15,646 bases of DNA from DAOUMF01 sp034411955. GTDB taxonomy: Bacteria > Chloroflexota > Dehalococcoidia > SM23-28-2 > RBG-16-64-32. Made by a program: the position numbers and the translations under genes. The notes under the pieces are model-generated. The model saw nothing but the letters and a program-made list of their open reading frames with translations. It made no database searches and had not been told where the DNA came from. Below are positions 7,169 to 14,231 of this stretch, piece by piece (position 1 is the stretch's first letter; each line of letters begins with the position of its first letter). The stretch lies in NCBI GenBank assembly GCA_034411955.1, contig DAOUMF010000126.1:1-15646 (forward strand), read 5' to 3'.

Positions 7169-8338
7169 ATGAGTGACGCCGTCGTTCCGATCACGAGCGA
7201 GCCCCGGTATCGAGAGATCATCGCCCGCTGGGAGGCGTTCTGGTCTCTGGAGGACATCGGCCGGCCCCTCTGGATGATCCCCAGTTCGCCCGTCCTCTCC
7301 GCCGGCGCGACGGGCCGCGTCTCATGGCGGCCTCTACTCCAGGACCGAGAGACGCAGTTCAACGCCCAGATGGGGATTCTTCAGTGGCGCCAGTCCGTGG
7401 AGGTGGGAGACGACTTCGTGCCCCACCTTCAGGCCCAGCAGGGTGTCGGGGTGTTCGCCTCCGCCTTCGGCTGCGAGATCCAGTACTTCGACCACACGTT
7501 GCCGTGGGCCCACCCCGTGATCCTGCCGGAAGACCCGCCGGAGAAGGTGTACGAGCTGCCCGTCCCCGCCGTGACCGACGGCCAGTTGGGCACGATCCTG
7601 GAGTGGGGAGACTACTTCGTGGAGCGGACGGCGGGCCGCTACGCGCTCGGGCTGACGGACCTTCAGGGCCCCCTGGACAGCTCGTACCTGGTGTGGGAGC
7701 CCGCCGCCTTCATGGTGGCGATGCGGACGAACCCGGAAGAGGTGCACCACCTGATGCGCGCGATGACGGACCTGATCATTCGCTTCGTGCGGGAGCAGCG
7801 CTCTCGGGTGCCCGAGTTCATGCCCTGCCACTATCCGCCCGTGTGGCTTCCTGACGGCCGCGGCATAAGCATGAGCGATGATTGCCTGGCCGTCCTCAGC
7901 CCCGCCCTCTACGAGCAGTTCGCCTTGCCTTACGTGAACGAGCTCTCCGATGAATTCGGCGGCGTGTTCATCCACTCCTGCGGCAACTTCGCGCACCAGT
8001 TCGGGAACCTGGAGAAGGTGCACAACCTGCGAGGTCTGAACTTTGAGGCTTCGGAGATGCCCTTCGAATACGTATGGGAGCGCTTCGGGGGCCGGACGGC
8101 TATCGTGGTCCATCTGGGCCTCAACAAGAACATCCACTTCGACTCGGAGGCTGACTACGTGCGCCACGTGTTGCGTGCGAAGACCCACGACCGCGGCCTG
8201 TGCGTGTTGGTCCTGCCGCCCGGCGCGGGCGGATCGACGGCGGACAGCCATATTTCGGCTGGGGCCCCGGTGGGGGGTGGGGTGTCCCTCACAGACTTCA
8301 TCGAGGAGATGACAGGGCTTCTGGCGCCTGTACGCTAA
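7169..8338 (+). CDS. Second UroD-family protein (corrinoid methyltransferase-type)
   Basis: This 389-residue protein is distantly related to the UroD/MtaA superfamily and divergent from the one at 1939-2991. Family signs are ISMSDDCLAVLSPALYEQFALPYVNEL (233-259) and FIHSCGNF (267-274). In the latter, HSCG at 269-272 stands where MtaA-like proteins have their His-x-Cys zinc motif. The C-terminal third departs from the usual pattern (VLPPGAGGSTADSHISAGAP), so the third metal ligand is not obvious. The ATG at 7169 follows a GAGGGAG site. It is transcribed away from the RACo operon, and the corrinoid-protein gene lies 123 bases downstream. This is the arrangement expected for a methyltransferase working with that carrier. 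Neither methyl donor nor acceptor can be assigned, and a non-catalytic or decarboxylase role is not excluded. Confidence 0.82.
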   Translation: MSDAVVPITSEPRYREIIARWEAFWSLEDIGRPLWMIPSSPVLSAGATGRVSWRPLLQDRETQFNAQMGILQWRQSVEVGDDFVPHLQAQQGVGVFASAFGCEIQYFDHTLPWAHPVILPEDPPEKVYELPVPAVTDGQLGTILEWGDYFVERTAGRYALGLTDLQGPLDSSYLVWEPAAFMVAMRTNPEEVHHLMRAMTDLIIRFVREQRSRVPEFMPCHYPPVWLPDGRGISMSDDCLAVLSPALYEQFALPYVNELSDEFGGVFIHSCGNFAHQFGNLEKVHNLRGLNFEASEMPFEYVWERFGGRTAIVVHLGLNKNIHFDSEADYVRHVLRAKTHDRGLCVLVLPPGAGGSTADSHISAGAPVGGGVSLTDFIEEMTGLLAPVR

Positions 8339-8349
8339 GGGCGAGGCTC

Positions 8350-8378
8350 GGCGGCAGGCGCTGGGCTCGCCTGCCGCC
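8350..8378 (+). terminator. Perfect 11-bp hairpin downstream of the second UroD-family gene
   Basis: GGCGGCAGGCG (8350-8360) and CGCCTGCCGCC (8368-8378) are exact reverse complements around a 7-base loop, 11 bases after the stop codon. No T-run follows, so it is either an atypical terminator or a processing or stability element between this gene and the corrinoid-protein gene. Confidence 0.6.
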
Positions 8379-8392
8379 ACCGGCGCTCTTCG

Positions 8393-8421
8393 TTGCGCCT
8401 GTCTGGGCGGCGCGTGATAAT
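8393..8421 (+). promoter_or_regulatory. Candidate promoter of the corrinoid-protein gene
   Basis: TTGCGC (8393-8398) and GATAAT (8416-8421) are 17 bases apart, 15 bases after the hairpin. Transcription would start near 8428. Together with that hairpin this suggests the carrier protein can be made independently of the UroD-family gene. The -35 matches only 3/6 positions. Confidence 0.42.
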
Positions 8422-8461
8422 AGGGCCGGTCTGGCCCCGCGAGCAGTGACGGAGGAGCAAG

Positions 8462-9118
8462 GTGGATCTATCGTCGATCAAGCAGCGGCTGGTGGAGGGG
8501 GACGCCGAAGGAACGGTGGATGGCACCCGTGAGGCGCTGGCCGAGAAGGTCCAGCCGGAGACCATCCTCAACGATGCACTCATCGCTGGTATGGAGGAGG
8601 TGGGCGACCTCTTCGGACGCGGCGAGTATTTCGTGCCCGAGCTCCTTCTCTCCGCGCGAGCCATGTCCCGGGCTGTGGAGATCCTGCGTCCTCTGCTGGT
8701 GGGGAGCGGCTACGAGCCGGCGGGCAGGGTGGTCATGGGCACCGTGCGGGGTGACCTGCATGACATCGGCAAGAAGCTGGTGGCGATGATGCTGGAGGGG
8801 AGCGGCTTTGAGGTCGTGGACCTGGGAACGGACGTGGCACCTGAGCGCTTCGTGGAGGCCGCGAAGGAGAGCGGCGCCAGGCTCGTGGGCCTCTCCGCCC
8901 TCCTCACGACGACCCTCCCCGCAATGGAGGAGACGGTGCAGGCTGTCCGGCATGCGGAACTGGCAGGGGAGGTGCGGGTCATGGTGGGCGGCGCCCCGGT
9001 CACAGAATCGTTCGCCCAGGAGATCGGGGCCGACGGGTACGCGCCCGACGCCCCTTCCGCGGCGGCTCTGGCCCGCCGGCTTGCGGGCGTGCCGGGCCGT
9101 GGGGAGGGCGCCGCCTAG
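8462..9118 (+). CDS. Corrinoid (cobalamin)-binding methyl-carrier protein
   Basis: This 218-residue protein is of the MtaC/MtbC/MttC family, the soluble methyl carrier between a substrate methyltransferase and an acceptor methyltransferase. The N-terminal helical cap domain (about 1-85) includes the LIAGMEEVGDLFGRGEYFVPEL region. The Rossmann B12-binding domain (about 88-215) has the base-off/His-on signature GDLHDIG, with Asp98, His100 and Gly103 as the DxHxxG motif, then S145 in VGLSALLTT and the GG at 176-177 in VMVGGAPV. Length matches the family. The GTG start is supported by GGAGGAG at 8451-8457. It is the only corrinoid protein in the window, so it may serve MtaB, the MttB homologue or both. 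Which of them it partners is inference. Confidence 0.96.
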   Translation: MDLSSIKQRLVEGDAEGTVDGTREALAEKVQPETILNDALIAGMEEVGDLFGRGEYFVPELLLSARAMSRAVEILRPLLVGSGYEPAGRVVMGTVRGDLHDIGKKLVAMMLEGSGFEVVDLGTDVAPERFVEAAKESGARLVGLSALLTTTLPAMEETVQAVRHAELAGEVRVMVGGAPVTESFAQEIGADGYAPDAPSAAALARRLAGVPGRGEGAA

Positions 9119-9173
9119 GCCGGCCCCTTCAGCCGCGACGAGACCGGTACCTCGCTGTCCTGAGCCGCGGTAG

Positions 9174-9201
9174 CCGTGTGGGCGGGATGGCAGGCACACG
9201 G
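9174..9201. other. Inverted repeat in the gap after the corrinoid-protein gene
   Basis: CCGTGTG (9174-9180) and CACACGG (9195-9201) form a perfect 7-bp stem with a 14-base loop, between the convergent corrinoid-protein gene and the small gene ending at 9248. It could be a weak terminator. No T-run is present, and nothing else is recognisable in the 129-base gap. Confidence 0.3.
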
Positions 9202-9247
9202 AGATAACGGAAACGCGAATCGGCGAGCGGCGGGCTCTCTCGGATTC

Positions 9248-9547
9248 CTAGTCGCGTGGGGGACGGACGGACTTGGAGGTCGCCGGGGCCTCGTCGCCAA
9301 GCCACACGGTTCCGCGCGTGAGGTCGCCGCCGGACCAGATGCAGACGAAGCTGACGTCCGTCCACGTGGCCTTCTCCAACGGGTAGTTGGGATCACATAG
9401 CCAGGCCTGATAGCGCCGCTGGCACTCCCGGCTGCAGAAGGCGTAGAGTTCGCCCTTCCAGTCACACCAGATGATCAGCGTCGGGCGTCCCGCGCCGGGG
9501 GCCGCGCCGGCCTCGGCTCTCGCCTCAGCACCGAAGGACGAAGACAC
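9248..9547 (-). CDS. Small Cys-rich protein, putative TRASH/MYM-like zinc binder
   Basis: This is a 99-residue hypothetical protein. The middle part, CDWKGELYAFCSRECQRRY (28-46), has Cys28, Cys38 and Cys42; two further Cys are at 51 and 69. The FCS-x-x-C-x-x-x-(Y/F) pattern is what treble-clef metal-binding domains of the TRASH, MYM or YHS kind look like. The first knuckle here has one Cys rather than a clear C-x-x-C, so assignment is tentative. The Ala/Gly-rich first 20 residues look disordered. The GTG start lies 12 bases after the stop of the upstream small gene, with an AAGGGA site placed unusually close. It may be a metal sensor, metallochaperone or simply an uncharacterised protein. Confidence 0.5.
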   Translation of the reverse strand: MSSSFGAEARAEAGAAPGAGRPTLIIWCDWKGELYAFCSRECQRRYQAWLCDPNYPLEKATWTDVSFVCIWSGGDLTRGTVWLGDEAPATSKSVRPPRD

Positions 9548-9559
9548 TCCCTTGCACCG

Positions 9560-9757
9560 CTAGAGGTAGCGACCGCCGTTCATCAAGAAGGTGGCTTCGA
9601 CGGTGTGTCTGAGGCGGCGGTAATGGGTCTCGCTCCGCTGGAGCGCCGCCGCTTGCTCAGCCGCATCTCGCTGCTTGTGGCGGACGGGGGCCGCTGACTT
9701 CTGCCGCGAGGCGGTCAGGCAGGGAGCCTTCGCTGTAATGCCAGAGACCCTGATCAT
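9560..9757 (-). CDS. Small basic hypothetical protein
   Basis: This is a 65-residue protein (MIRVSGITAKAPCL...) of unknown function. It is basic, with an alanine- and glutamine-rich central stretch (about 25-42) that could be helical. The frame can be extended 11 codons upstream. The ATG at 9757 is preferred because AGGAGG lies six bases before it. It precedes the Cys-rich gene by 12 bases on the same strand, so the two probably form an operon. I recognise no family; coding status rests mainly on the ribosome site and arrangement. Confidence 0.42.
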   Translation of the reverse strand: MIRVSGITAKAPCLTASRQKSAAPVRHKQRDAAEQAAALQRSETHYRRLRHTVEATFLMNGGRYL

Positions 9758-9822
9758 GGTTCCGCCTCCTGTCGTTGGTCGCTCACCCACCGCCAGCGTA
9801 TGGCCTGTGGGCGGAGGGCGCT

Positions 9823-9836
9823 GTGACGGGCGTCAC
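9823..9836. promoter_or_regulatory. Perfect 14-bp palindromic operator-like site
   Basis: GTGACG (9823-9828), two bases, and CGTCAC (9831-9836) form a perfect dyad. It sits in the 215-base divergent region, about 60 bases upstream of the P450 -10 element and 66 bases upstream of the small-gene ATG. The size and symmetry suit a dimeric repressor or activator, but the protein is not identified. Confidence 0.35.
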
Positions 9837-9895
9837 TGTTGGGCCGCCAAATCCGCTGCCCGGTCGGACGCGCTGGGACGCCCTGGCGGAGTGTT

Positions 9896-9904
9896 TGCTA
9901 AAAT
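9896..9904 (+). promoter_or_regulatory. Extended -10 element in front of the P450 gene
   Basis: TGCTAAAAT contains a TG-N extension and a -10 (TAAAAT, 9899-9904) matching 5/6 positions, in otherwise GC-rich DNA. No good -35 is present at 16-18 bases, as is common for extended -10 promoters. Transcription would start near 9911, about 60 bases before the TTG start. Confidence 0.42.
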
Positions 9905-9972
9905 AGCGACAGCACACATCTCGCACGGTTGATCCACGGGGCGGCCACCGATCCCCTAGAAAGGCGCCGACA

Positions 9973-11178
9973 TTGCACCCATTCTCACCTATCGTGAAGC
10001 AGTGCCCCTACCCGCACTATGACCGCTGGCGCACGGAGAGCCCGGTGCTCTGGAACGATGACATGGGCGCGTGGCTGGTCACGGGCTTCGATGAGGCGGT
10101 CTTCGTCCTGGAGAACCACGAGATATTCTCCTCCACTAACAGCGTATTCGTGCCGGAGGCGGAGGACGTTTACACGTTTCCTTCCATCATCAACACGGAC
10201 GAGCCGCGCCACAAGAAGCTTCGCGCCCTGGTGACGAAGGCGTTCACGCCCAGGTCCATCGAGGCTGACTGGGCGCCGCGCATCAAGCGGATCGTCGATG
10301 AACAGCTCGATGGCGTACGCGGGGAGACGTTCAACGTCGTTGCCGACCTTGCCTATCCGCTGCCCGTGCGCATGATCGCCGAGATCATCGGCGTGGAGTC
10401 CGAAAAGTTCTCCCAGTTCAAACACTGGTCCGACGAGATCGTGAAGCGCATTGGGGTGGAGGAGCCGGGGAACCCGGACGAGTTCCGGTCTGCGCCCTAC
10501 GGCCTCTCAGCCTACTTCTTCGAGCAGACAGACCTGCGGCGGCGGGAGCCGCGGGACGATCTGCTGAGCCGACTCGTGGAGGCGGAGGTTGATGGGGAAG
10601 AGCTGACGCCCGCTGAGCTCCAGGCATTCCTCGTACTGCTGCTCGTGGCAGGCAATGAGACAACCACAAACCTGATCGCTACCGCAATCGCCGTGCTGGC
10701 GGAGAACCCCGACATGATGCGACGCGTCGGTGACGACCGCTCTCTGGTTTCCGGCCTCATCGAGGAGTCGCTCCGCTGGGAGGCGCCTATCCAGGGCTTC
10801 TACCTCAAGGCGACGCGGGACGTGGAGCTTGCAGGGGTACAGATCAAGGCCAGCGATCCGCTTTGCGTCCTCTATGGCGCAGGGAACCGCGACCCGGCTG
10901 AGTTCGGGTGTCCGGAGGAGTTCAACCTGGATGGCGCGCGTAGCGACCACTTGTCGTTCGGCACGGGCATCCACTACTGCCTGGGCGCGAACCTTGCGCG
11001 TATCGAAGCGGAGATCGCGATCAACGCTGTGCTGGACAGGTTTGAGACGCTCACACCGGCGCCCGGGTTCGAAGTCCGCTGGCGCCCAACGCCGTTCTTC
11101 CGCGGCATGGAAGAGTACCGCGTGAGCTACGGCCCTCGGAGGGTCAGGGCTGACGCCTCGCTCCAGACGTCTCCCTGA
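9973..11178 (+). CDS. Cytochrome P450
   Basis: This 401-residue soluble bacterial cytochrome P450 is a haem monooxygenase that uses O2 and electrons from separate redox partners. The I-helix oxygen-activation motif is AGNETT (226-231), the K-helix ExxR is Glu265/Arg268 in EESLRW, and the haem loop is FGTGIHYCLG with Cys336 as the iron ligand. Length fits the class. The start is a TTG; an in-frame stop lies at 9904-9906 with no ATG or GTG between. The N-terminus YPHYDRWRTESPV is where the family usually begins, so TTG is favoured over Met31. No ferredoxin or reductase gene is adjacent. The substrate is unknown. A short GGCCC/GGGCC hairpin lies at 11190-11204 after the stop; the remaining gap to 11304 shows nothing clear. 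Confidence 0.96.
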   Translation: MHPFSPIVKQCPYPHYDRWRTESPVLWNDDMGAWLVTGFDEAVFVLENHEIFSSTNSVFVPEAEDVYTFPSIINTDEPRHKKLRALVTKAFTPRSIEADWAPRIKRIVDEQLDGVRGETFNVVADLAYPLPVRMIAEIIGVESEKFSQFKHWSDEIVKRIGVEEPGNPDEFRSAPYGLSAYFFEQTDLRRREPRDDLLSRLVEAEVDGEELTPAELQAFLVLLLVAGNETTTNLIATAIAVLAENPDMMRRVGDDRSLVSGLIEESLRWEAPIQGFYLKATRDVELAGVQIKASDPLCVLYGAGNRDPAEFGCPEEFNLDGARSDHLSFGTGIHYCLGANLARIEAEIAINAVLDRFETLTPAPGFEVRWRPTPFFRGMEEYRVSYGPRRVRADASLQTSP

Positions 11179-11304
11179 CGCGCGTCCGGGGCCCACAGCG
11201 GGCCGGGCAGGAAAGACTATGGCGCCCTGCCGACCTCACGGAAGGCGAGCAGGGAAGCAACCGCGGCAAGCTTGTGTCGGGTTTGACCTCATGGGGAAGA
11301 GCGG

Positions 11305-13476
11305 CTACTTCTCGATCCGGCAGCGAATGTGCTTGTGCAAGGGAATCCCGGTGAACGGTTCTCTGTGCTCCGCCGCGATGAGCTCGTTCACGTTCACGCC
11401 GATCTGGCTGAGGCTGCCGGTCTCCTCGTTGGTATGAAGCATCCCGAATCCGTGCGGAATGGAGACGTTCCCGGGATAGATGTCGTCGCTCACTTTGGTC
11501 GGGAGCGAAACCGTCGATGTGTCGGTGACGACCTTTACCGTGTCGCCGTGGGAGACGTGCAGGCTCTCGGCATCCTGCGTGTTGATTCTCACGTAGTTGG
11601 TGGGGAGTTTGAGAGCGCGCCAGGAGTTGTCGCGCTGAATCGTGTTGGCGGTGTAGTTCGTGCGCTCCCCCGTCTGGAGGACGAACGGGAAGTCCGCGTC
11701 GCCGGAAGCGGCGACTTCCGCGGGTACGACAAGCTCCCTCAGCATGTCCAAGAGCATGGGAACGGCTAGATGGATCTTGCCGTCGTCGGTCTTGAGGCAG
11801 TCGAGGTTGTTCTCGTCCAGGGTGTCGCAGAGGCGGAGGCCCTGGGGATGATCGAGTATGGCTTGAAAGAGCTCGGCTGCAGCGTCGCCTTCTCCGGTGA
11901 TGCTGCCGTTCTCTTTCAGTGCATCGTGATGCCTCGCGGCGAACATCATGCAAACGCCGCGTATGAGGGAATGGACGGCCGGCTGGTCGCCAGCCTGCTG
12001 CGCCCGCTTCATCAACGCGAACGGAAGCAGTCCTGAGGCGTCAACTCCCGCCTTTTCCAGAATCATGCTGAATATCGCGCATTCCTGTTTGGCCAGTTCG
12101 GGCCCCTTGCAGACCGGGTGGCGGAGATGGAAGTAGATTCCAGGGAAGCCTTTCGGGAAGAGGGATGCCTCGAATTTCTCATATCCGGTCTTGGCTGGCA
12201 GGACGTAGTGGGCAAGGTGGGCGGCCTCGGTCATTGCCGGGTCGATGACTACCAGCAGGTCGAGGGCTTTGAACGCCTCCTCGTACTTCTTGGAATCCGC
12301 ATATGAACGTAGCGGGTTGCACCCTTCCACGAAGACGGCGCGAATACGGTCCTCGCCGGGGGTGAGTATCTCTTCGGGCAGGGCGTTCGGCGGGAATATG
12401 CCCCGGATCTGCGGGATGCCGGCGACACGTGTGTTCCATTTCTCTTCGCGTCCGTCCGGCAGGATAGCGGACACAAACCCTTCCGGGAACACGGCTCCGC
12501 CGGGCACCCCGATGTTGCCCGTTATGGCCAGAAGGATCCGTTCCAGGTACACGTTCTCCATCATGTGTATGTTGTGGTAGATCCCGAGGTCGATCCCCGT
12601 GGCCGCCCTTTCCGCTTTCGCGAACGTGCGGGCAACATCACGGATCTGTTCGGCTTCGAGGTCGCACAGGCGGGCCGCCCGTTCAGGCGTGACCAGGTCA
12701 GCAACCCACTTGACCTCGTCCCAACCCGTCGTGTGCTTCGCGATGTAGTCCTCATCGCAGAGGCCCTCTTTGACGATGGCGTTGATGAGCGCGAGGAAGA
12801 AGTAGACGTCGGCGCCGGGCCTTATCTGCAAATACATGTCGGCCTTCTGGGCGGTCTCGTGGCGACGTGGGTCAACGACGATCAGCTTGCGGTTGGGATC
12901 GTCGCGGATATCCTTGAGTACCAACCTCGCGCGCTGCCGCCCGTGACTGATCCACGGATTGGAGCCAATGACGAGAAAGACGTCGCAACGATGTTCGTCG
13001 GCGTGGAAGTCGAGTCCCTCGCTCCCAAACATGTGGCCGTTGATCCAGTATTTCTGGGTGTATTCCTGCGCTAGAGCATTGTAGTGATATCTTGATCCCA
13101 GGGCTCCCAGGAAAGAGACCGCGTAGGGGAAATCCAGGTGATTGGCTTGGCCGCCTCCTCCGATAAGGGCAACGGACCTGCCGCCGTGCTCATCGATCAG
13201 CTTCCTGAGCTTCTTGCCGATCTCGCTGGTCGCAGTATCCCAGTCTATCGCCTCAAACGAGCCGTCCGCGCCGCGCCTCAGCGGCGAGAGGACGCGCTGG
13301 TTGTGGTGCTGATAGGAGCCCGCGGCTTGAGCCTTGTTACACACGTAGCCCCGGCTGAACGGGTTTCTCTTGTCGGGCCGGACTTTGACGATACGGTCGT
13401 CTTCGACCCTCACCTGGATACCGCAGCTATTCCCGCACATGATGCAGGCGGTAGATCGCCAATCGTGATTACTCAT
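11305..13476 (-). CDS. Cytoplasmic Mo/W-bisPGD oxidoreductase (formate dehydrogenase/thiosulfate reductase-like)
   Basis: This 723-residue protein is of the DMSO-reductase (CISM) superfamily. A 4Fe-4S site is visible at the N-terminus, C11-x2-C14-x3-C18-x27-C46, followed by cofactor-binding segments VFLVIGSNPWISHG (166-179), VDPRRHETAQKAD (201-213) and ITGNIGVPGGAVFPEG (318-333). A C-terminal dinucleotide-binding domain spans about 595-715. At the position where formate dehydrogenases carry the metal-ligand Cys or Sec, the sequence reads NALAQEYTQKYW (133-144), with no Cys. No Tat or Sec signal is present, so it is probably cytoplasmic. ATG 13476 is chosen over an ATG at 13491 because GGGAGAGG lies just before it. 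It follows the HxlR-type regulator by 32 bases on the same strand. Sampled lines carry only 33-35 G/C per 60, versus 42-44 in the methyltransferase operon. The reaction is unknown. Confidence 0.92.
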   Translation of the reverse strand: MSNHDWRSTACIMCGNSCGIQVRVEDDRIVKVRPDKRNPFSRGYVCNKAQAAGSYQHHNQRVLSPLRRGADGSFEAIDWDTATSEIGKKLRKLIDEHGGRSVALIGGGGQANHLDFPYAVSFLGALGSRYHYNALAQEYTQKYWINGHMFGSEGLDFHADEHRCDVFLVIGSNPWISHGRQRARLVLKDIRDDPNRKLIVVDPRRHETAQKADMYLQIRPGADVYFFLALINAIVKEGLCDEDYIAKHTTGWDEVKWVADLVTPERAARLCDLEAEQIRDVARTFAKAERAATGIDLGIYHNIHMMENVYLERILLAITGNIGVPGGAVFPEGFVSAILPDGREEKWNTRVAGIPQIRGIFPPNALPEEILTPGEDRIRAVFVEGCNPLRSYADSKKYEEAFKALDLLVVIDPAMTEAAHLAHYVLPAKTGYEKFEASLFPKGFPGIYFHLRHPVCKGPELAKQECAIFSMILEKAGVDASGLLPFALMKRAQQAGDQPAVHSLIRGVCMMFAARHHDALKENGSITGEGDAAAELFQAILDHPQGLRLCDTLDENNLDCLKTDDGKIHLAVPMLLDMLRELVVPAEVAASGDADFPFVLQTGERTNYTANTIQRDNSWRALKLPTNYVRINTQDAESLHVSHGDTVKVVTDTSTVSLPTKVSDDIYPGNVSIPHGFGMLHTNEETGSLSQIGVNVNELIAAEHREPFTGIPLHKHIRCRIEK

Positions 13477-13508
13477 GCTCCTCTCCCTCATGCGTTACAA
13501 TCGCTGCA

Positions 13509-14165
13509 CTACTCAATGCCGACGCTCAAGATGCGTGAAAACTCATCCACCTTTGCGGGCGTCCCCTCGATCTGCGCGCTTTCCGCGCGGAGACGCCGTT
13601 CGCTCGGCGGCGCCGCGAGGAGCGTTACCCAGGCTTCCGGGGTCGTCGTTACTGCTACGTCTGCTTCCGCTTCGCCGGAGCGGGTCGACCAGCGCTCACC
13701 GTCGAAGTGGATCGTGTGGGTGCCGCGGGGAGCGAAGCGGAAGAGCCACGTTGCTTCCTCGGATAGGCGCACGCGCTGCTTGTTGAGGAACAGGGTCATG
13801 GCGCTCATCGTGAGTTCGGGATAGACAGGCTCGCCCGGCAAGGGTGGGCGCAACGCGTGTTGGATGCCCCACATAGCCAGCGCTTCTATGACCGGTGACA
13901 GGTCGCGGCCCTTGGGCGTTAAGTTGTACCAGACTTCCCGTCGGCCGGCCTCATGTTCGCGCACGACAAGGCCGGCCGCCTCTAGCTCGCGCAGGCGAAT
14001 CGTAAGCCACTTCGGTGTGATGGCGCCGAGATAGCGGAGAAGATCGGTGAAACGCTGCGGCCCGCGCAGTAGGTCGCGGACGATCAGGAGAGACCACTTC
14101 TCGCCGATGACTTCCAGCGCGCGTGCCACAACGCAGAAGTGCCCGTAGTCTCGCCGCTTTTTCAT
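13509..14165 (-). CDS. HxlR-type transcriptional regulator with SCP2-like C-terminal domain
   Basis: This is a 218-residue regulator. Residues 8-100 form an HxlR winged helix: FCVVARALEVIGEKWSLLIV, then DLLRGPQRFTDLLRYLGAITPKWLTIRLRELEAAGLV and a YNLTPKGRDL wing. Cys11 is at the conserved N-terminal Cys position that serves as redox/electrophile sensor in characterised HxlR proteins such as YodB and HypR. Residues about 120-215 resemble a sterol-carrier-protein-2 lipid-binding fold, a known fusion in actinobacterial and related regulators; ligand sensing there is inference. ATG 14165 with GAGGTGA just upstream is preferred over a GTG two codons earlier. It probably controls itself and the downstream molybdoenzyme, since its promoter is covered by a perfect dyad. 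Confidence 0.87.
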   Translation of the reverse strand: MKKRRDYGHFCVVARALEVIGEKWSLLIVRDLLRGPQRFTDLLRYLGAITPKWLTIRLRELEAAGLVVREHEAGRREVWYNLTPKGRDLSPVIEALAMWGIQHALRPPLPGEPVYPELTMSAMTLFLNKQRVRLSEEATWLFRFAPRGTHTIHFDGERWSTRSGEAEADVAVTTTPEAWVTLLAAPPSERRLRAESAQIEGTPAKVDEFSRILSVGIE

Positions 14166-14214
14166 GCTCACCTCTCTGTGCCTGTTCGGCGCATCGCTGC
14201 GGTGAGGAAGCTAA

Positions 14215-14231
14215 AGTATCTTTAGGATACT
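14215..14231. promoter_or_regulatory. Operator-like dyad overlapping the HxlR-gene promoter
   Basis: AGTATC (14215-14220) and GATACT (14226-14231) are perfect 6-bp arms around TTTAG. The site overlaps the -10 element (14234-14229) and covers the predicted start of transcription, 50-66 bases upstream of the regulator's ATG. This is a typical position for autorepression. It is also close enough to affect the divergent genes at 14399. Confidence 0.6.

Noticed and set aside
1939..8338. UroD proteins as haem-synthesis HemE
   Set aside because: Both have HCCG/HSCG motifs of the zinc methyltransferase branch, differ from HemE in length and N-terminus, and lie among corrinoid genes with no haem-pathway neighbours.
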